This document shows positions 49,701-58,016 of a DNA stretch of 64,000 nucleotides, piece after piece (position 1 is the first letter of the stretch; each line of letters starts with the position of its first letter). Source of the stretch: Pseudomonas arcuscaelestis (GTDB lineage Bacteria; Pseudomonadota; Gammaproteobacteria; Pseudomonadales; Pseudomonadaceae); the NCBI RefSeq assembly GCF_016881005.1, contig NZ_JACOPV010000003.1, forward strand, positions 124,001-188,000, in the 5' to 3' direction. Below the pieces are notes generated by a model, which saw only the letters and a program-made list of their open reading frames with translations, made no database searches and had not been told where the DNA came from. The position numbers and the translations under genes were made by a program.

Positions 49701-50375
49701 ATGAAGTCGAAGTACCTGATGATTACGCTGTGCGTTACCTCTCTTGCGCTTTCCGGCTGCGCCAGCAAGTACGTGGAGTCCGATCAATATTCCGGCTTTC
49801 TCAAGGACTACAGCTCCTTGAAAGAAGAGACGTCACCCTCAGGTGCCGCGGTCATGCGCTGGATTGATCCGAAAGTGAACGTGAACAAATTCAGCAGCGT
49901 CTACATCGAACCAAGCCAGCTTTATCCCAAGCCGCAAGCCACGGATAAGATCCCGGATTCCACCTTGCAAGGCATCACTCGCTACTACAACCAGGCGCTG
50001 CAGACCCAGTTCGCCAAAGTCTTGCCGTTGGCCAAGGGCCCCGGCCCAGGCGTGCTTGTCGTGCGTCCGGCGATTACCGCCGTAAGTGCCAAGACCAAGG
50101 GCCTGCGCCCCTATGAAGTTATCCCGATTGCGTTGGTTGCCGCTGGCGTCAGTGCCGCAACCGGTATTCGTGACCAGGACACCAGCCTGTCGACCGAAGC
50201 GCAATTCATCGATGCCAGCAACAACAAAGTGGTTGCCCAGGTTGTGCGCAAGGGCGCAGGTACCGAGCTGGACAACTCCGATCAGGTCATGACTGCCAAC
50301 GATGCAAAAGCAGTGCTCGATGGCTGGGCCAACGACATGGTCAAATCCTACGAGCAACTCAAGGCCAAGCGCTAA
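49701..50375 (+). CDS. DUF3313 family lipoprotein
   Basis: 224 residues from the ATG at 49701 (AAAAGGAG upstream). The signal MKSKYLMITLCVTSLALSGC has the lipobox LSGC, with Cys20 lipidated. The mature part matches DUF3313: SGFLKDYSSLKE, MRWIDPKVNVNKFSSVYIEPSQLYP, GVLVVRPAITAV, IALVAAGVSAATGIRDQDTSLSTEAQFIDASNNKVVAQVVRKG. It is a periplasm-facing lipoprotein of unknown role. A hairpin follows the stop (50385-50419). Confidence 0.9.
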   Translation: MKSKYLMITLCVTSLALSGCASKYVESDQYSGFLKDYSSLKEETSPSGAAVMRWIDPKVNVNKFSSVYIEPSQLYPKPQATDKIPDSTLQGITRYYNQALQTQFAKVLPLAKGPGPGVLVVRPAITAVSAKTKGLRPYEVIPIALVAAGVSAATGIRDQDTSLSTEAQFIDASNNKVVAQVVRKGAGTELDNSDQVMTANDAKAVLDGWANDMVKSYEQLKAKR

Positions 50376-50384
50376 TAAGTGACC

Positions 50385-50419
50385 AGCTCAACCTGCCGCA
50401 AGTGTCGGCAGGTCGAGCT
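50385..50419 (+). terminator. Stem-loop after the DUF3313 lipoprotein
   Basis: AGCTCAACCTGCCG (50385-50398) and CGGCAGGTCGAGCT (50406-50419) pair over 14 positions with one mismatch and a 7-base loop. No T-run follows. Confidence 0.55.
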
Positions 50420-50559
50420 TGATCGCCAATCCCTCGCTATGCTCTGACGTTCTATCGATGTATCGAACTCTTCTTGATCCAGCTCCGGCAGCGCTTGCCG
50501 GCGTGTTGGCTTAGGTTTTAGCTTGTTTGACCGCCACGCGCACAAACAAGGTGAAGACC

Positions 50560-51372
50560 ATGAGTACCCCCCTTGACATGAATGCGTTGAAAGCACGTCA
50601 GCAAGCTGCGTGGGCCAGCGGAGACTACGCCGTTATCGGCACCACCTTGCAGCTGGTGGGCGAGCGACTGGCCGAAGCCTGCGACTTGCGTTGGGATGAG
50701 AAGGTGCTGGATGTCGCTGCCGGCAACGGCAATGCCACCCTGGCGGCCGCCAGGCGCGGCTGTCAGGTTACTTCTACCGATTACGTGCCCGAGCTGTTGA
50801 AACGAGGCGAGGAACGGGCGCGGGCCGAGCATCTGAACGTTGTGTTTCAAGTTGCTGATGTCGAAGCCTTACCCTTTGCCGACGGCAGCTTTGACGCGGT
50901 TGTCTCGACCTTTGGCGTGATGTTCGCGCCGGATCAGGCGCAGTCGGCGCGAGAGCTTGGTCGGGTATGCCGGCCGGGCGGGCGCATCGGCCTGGCCAAC
51001 TGGACGCCCCAAGGCTTTGTCGGGCAGATGTTCAAGACACTGGGCCGGCATGTACCGCCACCGGCTGGGGCACTACCACCGTCGCGCTGGGGAGACGAGG
51101 AGCAGTTGCAGCAGTTGTTCAGCGACAGCGTCGGTTCAATCAATATCAGCCACCAACATTTCAATTTTCGCTATCGCTCGGCGGCGCACTTCATTGACGT
51201 GTTCAAGACCTGGTACGGCCCGGTCCACAAAGCCTTTGCTTCGCTCGATGGCGAGGCGGCTGCAGCACTTGAGCGCGACCTTGCGCAATTGTTGAACGAC
51301 AGCAACGTGGGCGGTGCGTCTTCACTGGTGGTGCCCAGCGAATACCTCGAGGTCGTGATCACCCGACGCTAA
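50560..51372 (+). CDS. Class I SAM-dependent methyltransferase
   Basis: 270 residues from the ATG at 50560. The SAM-binding motif I is LDVAAGNGNATLAAARRGCQVTSTDYVPELL (about residues 50-80), motif II region is VVSTFGVMFAPDQAQSARELGRVCRPGGRIGLANW. The set looks like the UbiE/COQ5-type methyltransferases. The acceptor is unknown: a quinone-like or lipid substrate would fit the family. The gene starts well after the previous terminator and ends 86 bases before a LysR gene on the same strand. Confidence 0.88.
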   Translation: MSTPLDMNALKARQQAAWASGDYAVIGTTLQLVGERLAEACDLRWDEKVLDVAAGNGNATLAAARRGCQVTSTDYVPELLKRGEERARAEHLNVVFQVADVEALPFADGSFDAVVSTFGVMFAPDQAQSARELGRVCRPGGRIGLANWTPQGFVGQMFKTLGRHVPPPAGALPPSRWGDEEQLQQLFSDSVGSINISHQHFNFRYRSAAHFIDVFKTWYGPVHKAFASLDGEAAAALERDLAQLLNDSNVGGASSLVVPSEYLEVVITRR

Positions 51373-51458
51373 GTGCACATCAGGCGGGATGCGATATTGA
51401 CAGCACAAATACCGTAGACTCGATCGCATCGCCAAGTTGCTCTCGGGAACCTCGAATA

Positions 51459-52343
51459 ATGCTTTTCGAAAATCTTGCGTTGTTTCTACTGATTGTCGAG
51501 AAGGGTGGGTTGTCTGCTGCCGGCAGGGAAGCCGGCTTGTCGCCCACCTCTGTTTCAGAGCGCTTGGGGGCATTGGAACGCTACTACGGGGCGACCTTGC
51601 TGGTGCGTACCACCCGTTCGATCAGCCTGACCGACGAAGGGCGGGTGCTGGTGGAGCGGGTTCGCCCGTTGCTGGCTGAAGCTGAAGATATCGCAAGCAC
51701 CATCAAACTTGGGACCGAGCAGGTTTCCGGCGTGGTGCGGCTCAGTGCGCCTGTCGACCTGGGGCGCAATCGCATTGTGCCGATACTGGATGAGTTTCTG
51801 GAGCACAACCCCGATATCGGCGTTGACCTCAATCTGACAGATGGTTTTGTCGACTTGGCCGGGCAAGGCTTGGACTTTGCCATTCGGTACGGCGCATTGA
51901 GTGACAGCACGCTAAGGGTCAAGAAACTCAGTGAAGGGCGCAGGGTGGTATGCGCAGCGCCTGCCTACCTTAGCAAGCACGGAACGCCGCAACATCCCAG
52001 GGAGTTGATCGCGCATCAGTGTCTGTTGATGCGCTTCGGTAACAACATCCACCGGGAGTGGCAGTTCTGGGTCGACGGTGGGGCGTTCAAGGTGTCGCTC
52101 AGCGGTCGGCGAGTGGCCAACGATGGTGAGCAGGTACGACGCTGGTGCCTGGCGGGTCATGGCATTTGTATCAAGTCGCAGCTTGATGTCCGTGAAGACC
52201 TGAACGAAGGGCGGTTGATCGAGTTGCTGCCCGACTACGCCTTGCAGGGGGTGGACCTGCAGATTGTCTACCCTTCCAGCCACGCGGTGCCCCGTCGGGT
52301 CCAACGCTTGATGGACATGATTGCCCTGAGGCTGGCGGCTTGA
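51459..52343 (+). CDS. LysR-family transcriptional regulator
   Basis: 294 residues. Winged helix-turn-helix at residues 1-60 (FENLALFLLIVEKGGLSAAGREAGLSPTSVSERLGALERYYGATLLVRTTRSISLTDEG), then the effector-binding domain (VVRLSAPVDLGRNRIVPILDEFLEHNPDIGVDLNLTDG). This DLGRN-containing group is common in Pseudomonas. It converges with the Old Yellow Enzyme gene, 26 bases apart, and may regulate that gene or an unseen target; no divergent partner is present. Confidence 0.9.
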   Translation: MLFENLALFLLIVEKGGLSAAGREAGLSPTSVSERLGALERYYGATLLVRTTRSISLTDEGRVLVERVRPLLAEAEDIASTIKLGTEQVSGVVRLSAPVDLGRNRIVPILDEFLEHNPDIGVDLNLTDGFVDLAGQGLDFAIRYGALSDSTLRVKKLSEGRRVVCAAPAYLSKHGTPQHPRELIAHQCLLMRFGNNIHREWQFWVDGGAFKVSLSGRRVANDGEQVRRWCLAGHGICIKSQLDVREDLNEGRLIELLPDYALQGVDLQIVYPSSHAVPRRVQRLMDMIALRLAA

Positions 52344-52369
52344 CCTGCCTCAGGGCGTCTGGCGCTACC

Positions 52370-53479
52370 TCAGCCGCGGGCCGACCACGCCGGGTAGTCG
52401 GTGTACCCACGTTCGGTACCGCCAAACAAGGCAGAGCCATCAAAGTCGGCCAGGGGATAACCCTTTTCCAGGCGTAGCGGCAGGTCAGGGTTCGCGACAA
52501 ATTTGCGCCCGTAGGCCACATAGTCGGCGTAGCCCTTGGTCAATACCCACTCGGTCAACTCTTCGTCATATTTGCCGGCCACAACAATCGGGTGGTGAAA
52601 GTGTGCTCTTACCGCCTGACGGAAGCTCTCCGGGAACTGCGGCGCATCGTCCCAATCAGCCTCGACCAGGTGCAGATAGGCAATGCCTTTGCCCTGCAAA
52701 TACTCGGCAGCCTCAAGAAGGGTTGGCAGGATGTCCGGGCAAGCCATGCCTCTGGCGGTCAGGAACGGCGCGATGCGGATGGCTGTGCGCGCTGCGCCGA
52801 TTTCATCGCTGACGGCATCCATGACTTCCTTGAGAAAGCGCAGGCGGTTTTCACGCGAGCCGCCGTATTCATCGGTCCGCACGTTGGACGTGGTGCGCAG
52901 GAACTGGTCGATCAAGTAACCGTTGGCCGCGTGCACTTCAACGCCATCGAAGCCTGCGGCAATCGCGTTGGCTGCGGCGTTGCGGTAGTCCTCGACGATA
53001 GCGAATATCTCATCCCGGCCCAGTGCACGCGGTGTAGGGCAGGGCACCATGCTGCCGATGCCGGTTTGTGGGTCGACTTTCCAGATACTGCCTTCAAATG
53101 GGATTGCCGATGGCGCCACGGGCAACGCTCCATCATGAAAGTCAGGGTGGGACATACGCCCCACATGCCACAGCTGCAGATAAATGTGTCCGCCCGCCTT
53201 GTGCACGGCCTCGGTGACCAGGCGCCAGCCTGCGACTTGTTCTGGCGTGTAGATGCCGGGAGTAAAGGAATAGCCTTTGCCCTGGGCGGAAATCTGCGTT
53301 GCTTCGGTGACGATAAAGGCGGCCGAAGCACGTTGCGCGTAGTAAGCGGCATTCAATGCATTGGGAATGTCGCCGGGTTGGCTGCTGCGCGAGCGCGTCA
53401 TCGGCGCCATCACTACACGGTTGCGGGTGAAGTGGCTGCCAACAGTGGCGGGGGTAAACAATTGGGATGGACTAGGCAT
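52370..53479 (-). CDS. Alkene reductase (Old Yellow Enzyme family)
   Basis: 369 residues with OYE motifs: FTRNRVVMAPMTRSRS, FIVTEATQISAQGKGY, HIYLQLWHVGRMSHP, the substrate-binding pair in VEVHAANGYLIDQFL (His-x-x-Asn), NVRTDEYGGSRENRLRFLKEV and YVAYGRKFVANPDLP. It binds FMN and uses NADPH to reduce activated C=C bonds, for example in quinones, nitro-olefins and N-ethylmaleimide. The closest named relatives are NemA-like reductases. It is divergently or convergently placed among LysR genes, but has no operon partner. Confidence 0.93.
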   Translation of the reverse strand: MPSPSQLFTPATVGSHFTRNRVVMAPMTRSRSSQPGDIPNALNAAYYAQRASAAFIVTEATQISAQGKGYSFTPGIYTPEQVAGWRLVTEAVHKAGGHIYLQLWHVGRMSHPDFHDGALPVAPSAIPFEGSIWKVDPQTGIGSMVPCPTPRALGRDEIFAIVEDYRNAAANAIAAGFDGVEVHAANGYLIDQFLRTTSNVRTDEYGGSRENRLRFLKEVMDAVSDEIGAARTAIRIAPFLTARGMACPDILPTLLEAAEYLQGKGIAYLHLVEADWDDAPQFPESFRQAVRAHFHHPIVVAGKYDEELTEWVLTKGYADYVAYGRKFVANPDLPLRLEKGYPLADFDGSALFGGTERGYTDYPAWSARG

Positions 53480-53626
53480 CGGCGCTTCCTCGAAAACTCG
53501 GGTGGGAGTTGATGAAGGCGAGCTTAGAAGTAGCGGGCTGGTTTGATAATCACCGCCAGCGGGAAATCATATTTTGCTTTTTCCGGATAATGCGCCGTGG
53601 GTGTCGCAGACTGGCGGTGAAACGCC

Positions 53627-54517
53627 TCAAACACGCTTGAGGGTCACCAGTTGTTGGCTGAGCCAGCTATGCAGTTGGCTCACCGCTGGTGAGACCTGTT
53701 TGCGATGGGGGCAGACCAGGCTCAACGGCAACGGCTCGCCGGGGTGATCTTGCAAAAGCACCACCAGGCGACCGGCTTTAACGTCGGCACTGACATCCAG
53801 CCAGGACTTGAAGGCAATGCCTTCGCCCTCGACCGCCCAGCGCCGTGCCACATCAGCGTCATCGCTGAACAGCGGGCCGGATACCTGGACCGTCTGCGCG
53901 CCCACCCGCCACTTGTCATAGACCCGGCCGCTTTGCAGGTAGAGCAAGCAGTCGTGGTCGAGTAGGTCGGTGGCGACCGTCGGGCTGCCCTTGCGCAACA
54001 GATAGTCTGGGGAGGCGACCAATACACGCCGGTTCCAGGGCGCCAGCGGCAGGGCAACGTAGTTGGCATCGTGGTTCAGACCGTAGCGAATGGCGACATC
54101 CACGGGCTCGCGAAACAGGTCGGCGATCTGATCGGACAGAAAAAAGCGCAAATTGAGCTGAGGATGCTCGCGCCGAAACGCCGAGAGCCACGGCAACAGA
54201 ATATTGCGTCCCAGGTCTGAAGGTGCGGCGACCTGGAGCACGCCGCGCAACGGGGCATTCTCGCTGCGCAGGGTTTCACGCCCGTGCTTGAGGGTTTCCA
54301 GTACCGACACTGCGGTCGGCAGGTACTGCTCGCCCTCGGCAGTCAGGCGCAGGCTGCGGGTTGTGCGGGCAAACAAACGCACATCGAGTTCGCGTTCAAG
54401 GCGCTTGATCGCTGCTGCCACCTGGCCCGGTAGCAAATCTGCCTCCAGTGCGGCGGCAGTAAAGCTGCCGAGGGCGGCGCTGCGCACAAACATGCCCAGA
54501 TCATCAATACGGATCAT
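53627..54517 (-). CDS. LysR-family regulator of the adjacent oxidoreductase/AceE operon
   Basis: 296 residues from the ATG at 54517, which has AGGAG at a good distance; a GTG two codons upstream is less likely. The winged helix spans about residues 1-60 (FVRSAALGSFTAAALEADLLPGQVAAAIKRLERELDVRLFARTTRSLRLT), then the effector domain (LQVAAPSDLGRNILLPWLSAFRREHPQLNLRF). It is divergent from the six-gene run starting at 54629 (111 bases apart) and probably regulates it. The 54518-54536 dyad overlaps its ribosome-binding site. Confidence 0.92.
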   Translation of the reverse strand: MIRIDDLGMFVRSAALGSFTAAALEADLLPGQVAAAIKRLERELDVRLFARTTRSLRLTAEGEQYLPTAVSVLETLKHGRETLRSENAPLRGVLQVAAPSDLGRNILLPWLSAFRREHPQLNLRFFLSDQIADLFREPVDVAIRYGLNHDANYVALPLAPWNRRVLVASPDYLLRKGSPTVATDLLDHDCLLYLQSGRVYDKWRVGAQTVQVSGPLFSDDADVARRWAVEGEGIAFKSWLDVSADVKAGRLVVLLQDHPGEPLPLSLVCPHRKQVSPAVSQLHSWLSQQLVTLKRV

Positions 54518-54536
54518 TTTCACTCCTGCAGTGAAA
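54518..54536. promoter_or_regulatory. Dyad at the LysR ribosome-binding site
   Basis: TTTCACT-N5-AGTGAAA is a perfect 7-base inverted repeat, covering the GGAG of the LysR gene. It may be the autoregulatory operator. A looser TTTG-N12-CAAA element (54563-54582) lies further into the divergent gap. Confidence 0.45.
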
Positions 54537-54628
54537 GTGTTGGCGCATTCTGCCGGTTTTTCTTTGTTCTGGGGAAGGCAAAACTACGCCCATGTTGTGC
54601 ATCAGCCCATCCCTGACAGCGAGTTGCC

Positions 54629-55636
54629 ATGAAAGTCATCACATTTACCCAGAACGGTTTACCGATCGAAGATCCAGAGTCGTTGCAGGACGCGCAAGCC
54701 GCCCGACCAGCACCGGGCCCCAACGATTTGCTGGTAGAAGTACGCGCCGTTTCGGTCAACCCGGTGGATACCAAGGTGCGCGCCGGCACCTTCGCCAAAG
54801 AGCCGAAAATTCTTGGTTGGGATGCGGCAGGCATTGTCCGCGAAGTGGGTTCGGCGGTGAGCCTGTTCCGCCCTGGCGATGAGGTGTTCTACGCCGGCTC
54901 CATCGCCCGCGACGGCAGTTACAGCGAGTTTCAACGGGTGGACCAGCGCATCGTCGGACGCAAGCCGCACACCTTGAGCGCCGCTCAGGCTGCGGCCTTG
55001 CCGTTGACCTCGATTACTGCCTGGGAACTGTTGTTCGACCGCCTTGGCGTTGCCGAAGGCGCGGGCGAGGGCGATTCCCTGCTGATTGTCGGTGCGGCGG
55101 GCGGCGTGGGTTCGATGCTGGTGCAGTTGGCGCGCAAGCTGACCAAATTGACGGTGATCGGCACGGCTTCACGCCCGGAAACTGCCGATTGGGTACGCGA
55201 CCTCGGCGCCCATTTTGTTGTCGACCATACACAGCCACTGTTGGCTCAGTTGCAGGAACTTGGTGTGGGCGAGGTCAGTCATGTTGCCAGCCTCAACGGC
55301 ACCGAGCAGCACTTTCTGCAATTGGTCGAGGTACTACGACCGCAAGGGCGCCTTGGTGTGATCGACGACCCGCAAAGTCTCGATGTGATGCCGCTCAAGC
55401 GCAAGTCGCTGTCGTTGCACTGGGAACTGATGTTCACCCGCTCGCTTTATGAAACGCCGGACATGATTGCCCAGCATGTGTTGCTCAATCGTATTGCCAG
55501 CCTGATTGACGAAGGCGTGCTGCGCACCACGCTGGGCGAGCACTTCGGCCCGATCAACGCCGCCAATATGCGCCGCGCCCATGCGTTGGTCGAGAGCGGC
55601 AAGGCCAAAGGCAAGATCGTTCTCGAAGGCTTCTGA
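54629..55636 (+). CDS. Zinc-type MDR oxidoreductase (quinone reductase/alcohol dehydrogenase-like)
   Basis: 335 residues of the medium-chain dehydrogenase family, zeta-crystallin-like subgroup: LVEVRAVSVNPVDTKVRAG, LGWDAAGIVREVG, FRPGDEVFYAGSIARDGSY, and the nucleotide-binding LLIVGAAGGVGSMLVQLARKL (about residues 150-171). Structural-zinc cysteines are absent, so despite the annotation name often used it is more likely an NADPH quinone or enone reductase. First gene of a run of six on this strand. Confidence 0.9.
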   Translation: MKVITFTQNGLPIEDPESLQDAQAARPAPGPNDLLVEVRAVSVNPVDTKVRAGTFAKEPKILGWDAAGIVREVGSAVSLFRPGDEVFYAGSIARDGSYSEFQRVDQRIVGRKPHTLSAAQAAALPLTSITAWELLFDRLGVAEGAGEGDSLLIVGAAGGVGSMLVQLARKLTKLTVIGTASRPETADWVRDLGAHFVVDHTQPLLAQLQELGVGEVSHVASLNGTEQHFLQLVEVLRPQGRLGVIDDPQSLDVMPLKRKSLSLHWELMFTRSLYETPDMIAQHVLLNRIASLIDEGVLRTTLGEHFGPINAANMRRAHALVESGKAKGKIVLEGF

Positions 55637-55690
55637 ACATTACCCCTCGCAAACTGATAGGCAGCCAGGCTGCACCCCAAGGAGCGCACC

Positions 55691-56875
55691 ATGCGCAATA
55701 AAACACTGCCTGCAGCACTTGCACTGGCCTCGGCAGCCACACTCACGGTTTCGTGGGCGTATGGCATCACCGCGGTCGAGGTACCGGCCCAGGCACCTGC
55801 AGACCGAGCCTTTGGCCGCCTCGAACAGGTGCACGCGTTCTACGACGCGATGCCCACCGGGGTCACGGTCACCGAGCATGGACGCATCTTCGTCAACTTC
55901 CCGCGCTGGGGCGACAAGGTGCCGTTTACCGTTGGCGAGATTCGCGATGGGCAGGTGGTGGCCTATCCCAATTTGGCGTTCAATCAGGAACACCCCAGTG
56001 ATCCGGGCAAGGGTTTGATCAGCGTCCAGAGCGTTGTCGCCGATGGGCGCGGGCGGGTCTGGCTGCTGGATACCGCGGCACCTGGTTTCGCCGAGCCGAA
56101 GCCGGGCGGCGCCAAGCTGGTGGCCGTGGACCTGGCCACCAATCGTGTGGTCAAGACCCTGGTGTTCCCCGACAACGTCATGTTGCCCACCACCTATGTC
56201 AACGACATGCGCTTTGACTTTCGCAAGGGGGCGCAGGGAACTCTCTACGTCACCGACTCTTCGCTGCGCGGCCCGGGGGCGATCATTGTCATGGATATCG
56301 CCAGCGGTAAAGCCATCCGACGCTTGAGCGGTGCCAGATCGACCTCGGTCGACCCCGATTTCGTTCCAGTCGTCGAGGGTTTGCCGGTAACCGTCGAGGG
56401 TCCTGACGGCACTCGTAAACCCTTGGGAGTAGCCTCCGATGGCATTGCCTTGTCGGCCGACGGCAAGACGCTCTACTTCACCCCGCTGTCCAGTCGGCAC
56501 CTGTACGCGGTGGCCACTGACCTGCTCATGAACCCGCAGGTCAGCGAGCAGCAACTGGACGCTGCGGTGCAGGACTTGGGCGAGAAGGGCGCATCGGACG
56601 GTATGGAAGCCGATGCCGACGGTGCGATCTACGCCGGCGACTACGAGCACAACTCGATTCGCAAGCGCCTGCCCGACGGCACCTGGCAGACGCTGGTGCA
56701 TGATCCGCGGCTGCTTTGGCCCGACACGTTGTCTATCGGCCCCGACGGCTACTTGTACTTCACGGCCAATCAGTTGCACCGCCAAGCCGGCTTTCGTTCC
56801 GGGCAGGACCAACGCCAAAAGCCCTACAGCTTGATGCGCCTGAAAATCGACGCAGCGCCTGCACCCACCCATTGA
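55691..56875 (+). CDS. Yellow/MRJP-like protein (L-dopachrome tautomerase-related)
   Basis: 394 residues. An N-terminal signal (MRNKTLPAALALASAATLTVSWAYG) suggests export. The body matches the major royal jelly/Yellow family: GRIFVNFPRWGDKVPFTVGEI, LISVQSVVADGRGRVWLLDTA, GGAKLVAVDLATNRVVKT, YVNDMRFD, YVTDSSLRGPGAIIVMDI, SDGIALSADGKTLYFTPLSSRHLYAV and DGAIYAGDYEHNSIRKR. These fold as six-bladed propellers; related bacterial proteins are called dopachrome tautomerase-like or lactonase-like. It is 54 bases after the MDR gene. A second member is at 60719. Confidence 0.88.
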   Translation: MRNKTLPAALALASAATLTVSWAYGITAVEVPAQAPADRAFGRLEQVHAFYDAMPTGVTVTEHGRIFVNFPRWGDKVPFTVGEIRDGQVVAYPNLAFNQEHPSDPGKGLISVQSVVADGRGRVWLLDTAAPGFAEPKPGGAKLVAVDLATNRVVKTLVFPDNVMLPTTYVNDMRFDFRKGAQGTLYVTDSSLRGPGAIIVMDIASGKAIRRLSGARSTSVDPDFVPVVEGLPVTVEGPDGTRKPLGVASDGIALSADGKTLYFTPLSSRHLYAVATDLLMNPQVSEQQLDAAVQDLGEKGASDGMEADADGAIYAGDYEHNSIRKRLPDGTWQTLVHDPRLLWPDTLSIGPDGYLYFTANQLHRQAGFRSGQDQRQKPYSLMRLKIDAAPAPTH

Positions 56876-56923
56876 AGCGTGAAGCAACCCCCGTCAGCCA
56901 TCTTTACGAGAAGGAATCCAGCC

Positions 56924-57577
56924 ATGGATATCGTCAGCTTGTCGCAACGCCGTTACACCACCAAAGCCTTTGATGCTAGCCGCAAAGTGCCCGCCGCTAC
57001 CTTGCTGGCGCTGTTCGAGCAACTGCGCAACAGCCCATCCTCGGTGAACTCCCAGCCGTGGCATTTCGTTGTCGCCGAGCAGGATGAGGACCGCGCACGA
57101 ATTGCCCGCAGCACCGAGGTGGGTTTTGCCTACAACCAGGCAAAAATCCTCAATGCCTCCCACGTCATTGTCTTTTGCACCCGTACCCACATGCCGGATG
57201 AGCACCTGCAGGCGGTGCTGAGCCAGGAAGCGGCAGATGGACGCTTCCACAACGCTGAAGCAAAAGTGGGCCAGGACCGTGGCCGACGCGGTTACGTCGA
57301 CCTGCATCGCTCTGACCAGAAGGACGTCCAGCACTGGATGGAAAAGCAGACCTACCTGGCGCTGGGCACGCTGCTGCTTGGTGCGGCGTCCTTGGGTGTC
57401 GATGCCACGCCCATGGAAGGCTTTGACAGCAAGGTGCTCGATGCTGAGTTGGGCCTGCGGGAAAAGGGTTTCACCAGCCTGGTAGTGGTCAGCCTCGGTT
57501 ATCACAGCAGCGAGGATTTCAATGCCGGCCTGCCTAAATCCAGGTTGCCAGCCAAGTCACTGTTCACCTTTCTGTGA
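56924..57577 (+). CDS. Oxygen-insensitive NAD(P)H nitroreductase / dihydropteridine reductase (NfsB type)
   Basis: 217 residues from the ATG at 56924 (AAGGAA upstream), exactly the NfsB length. Motifs: SQRRYTTKAFDASRKVPAATLLALFEQLRNSPSSVNSQPWHFVV (FMN binding), KQTYLALGTLLLGAASLGVDATPMEGFD and EKGFTSLVVVSLGY. It is an FMN enzyme using NAD(P)H to reduce nitroaromatics, quinones and pterins. As the third gene in the run it fits a set of quinone- or nitro-reducing functions. Confidence 0.92.
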   Translation: MDIVSLSQRRYTTKAFDASRKVPAATLLALFEQLRNSPSSVNSQPWHFVVAEQDEDRARIARSTEVGFAYNQAKILNASHVIVFCTRTHMPDEHLQAVLSQEAADGRFHNAEAKVGQDRGRRGYVDLHRSDQKDVQHWMEKQTYLALGTLLLGAASLGVDATPMEGFDSKVLDAELGLREKGFTSLVVVSLGYHSSEDFNAGLPKSRLPAKSLFTFL

Positions 57578-57628
57578 ATACCCAGCCTCCTGTTTTTTTA
57601 ATGTTCAAGCGTGAATATTGGAGCGTGA

Positions 57629-57940
57629 ATGATGAGCGACGATAAAAAACCCTTGGTATCCATTGCGGTACTCATCGCCCGAGAGGGGCAACAGCAGGCG
57701 TTGAAGCAGGCCTTGTTGGCCCTTGTCGAGCCAACCCGGGCCGAGCCGGGCAATCTTGACTATGTGCTGTTCGAAAGCCGTGATGAGCCAGGCACTTTCT
57801 ACATGCGTGAAGCCTTCCGCGATCAAGCGGCCCTCGATGCGCACTTTGCCATGCCGTATTTTCAGCGCTTTGCAGCCGCCAGCGACGCGCTGCTTGCCGA
57901 GCCCCTGAAGCTTTTGTTCCTGGAGCAGGTTTCAACCTGA
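57629..57940 (+). CDS. ABM-domain putative quinol monooxygenase
   Basis: 103 residues with the antibiotic-biosynthesis-monooxygenase (ABM) fold: IAVLIAREGQQQALKQALLALVEPTRAEPGNLDYVLFESRDEPGTFYMREAFRDQAALDAHFAMPYFQRF. The group includes YgiN, a quinol monooxygenase of E. coli. Cofactor-free; acts as a dimer. A second ATG one codon on (57632) is an equally possible start. It is 51 bases after the nitroreductase gene. Confidence 0.88.
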   Translation: MMSDDKKPLVSIAVLIAREGQQQALKQALLALVEPTRAEPGNLDYVLFESRDEPGTFYMREAFRDQAALDAHFAMPYFQRFAAASDALLAEPLKLLFLEQVST

Positions 57941-58016
57941 GCGCCTGATTCAATCCCCCAGACCGCCAGGCGCGCAAGGCGCGTGGTGGTTACTCCAGCC
58001 TGTCGAGAGCTGTGCC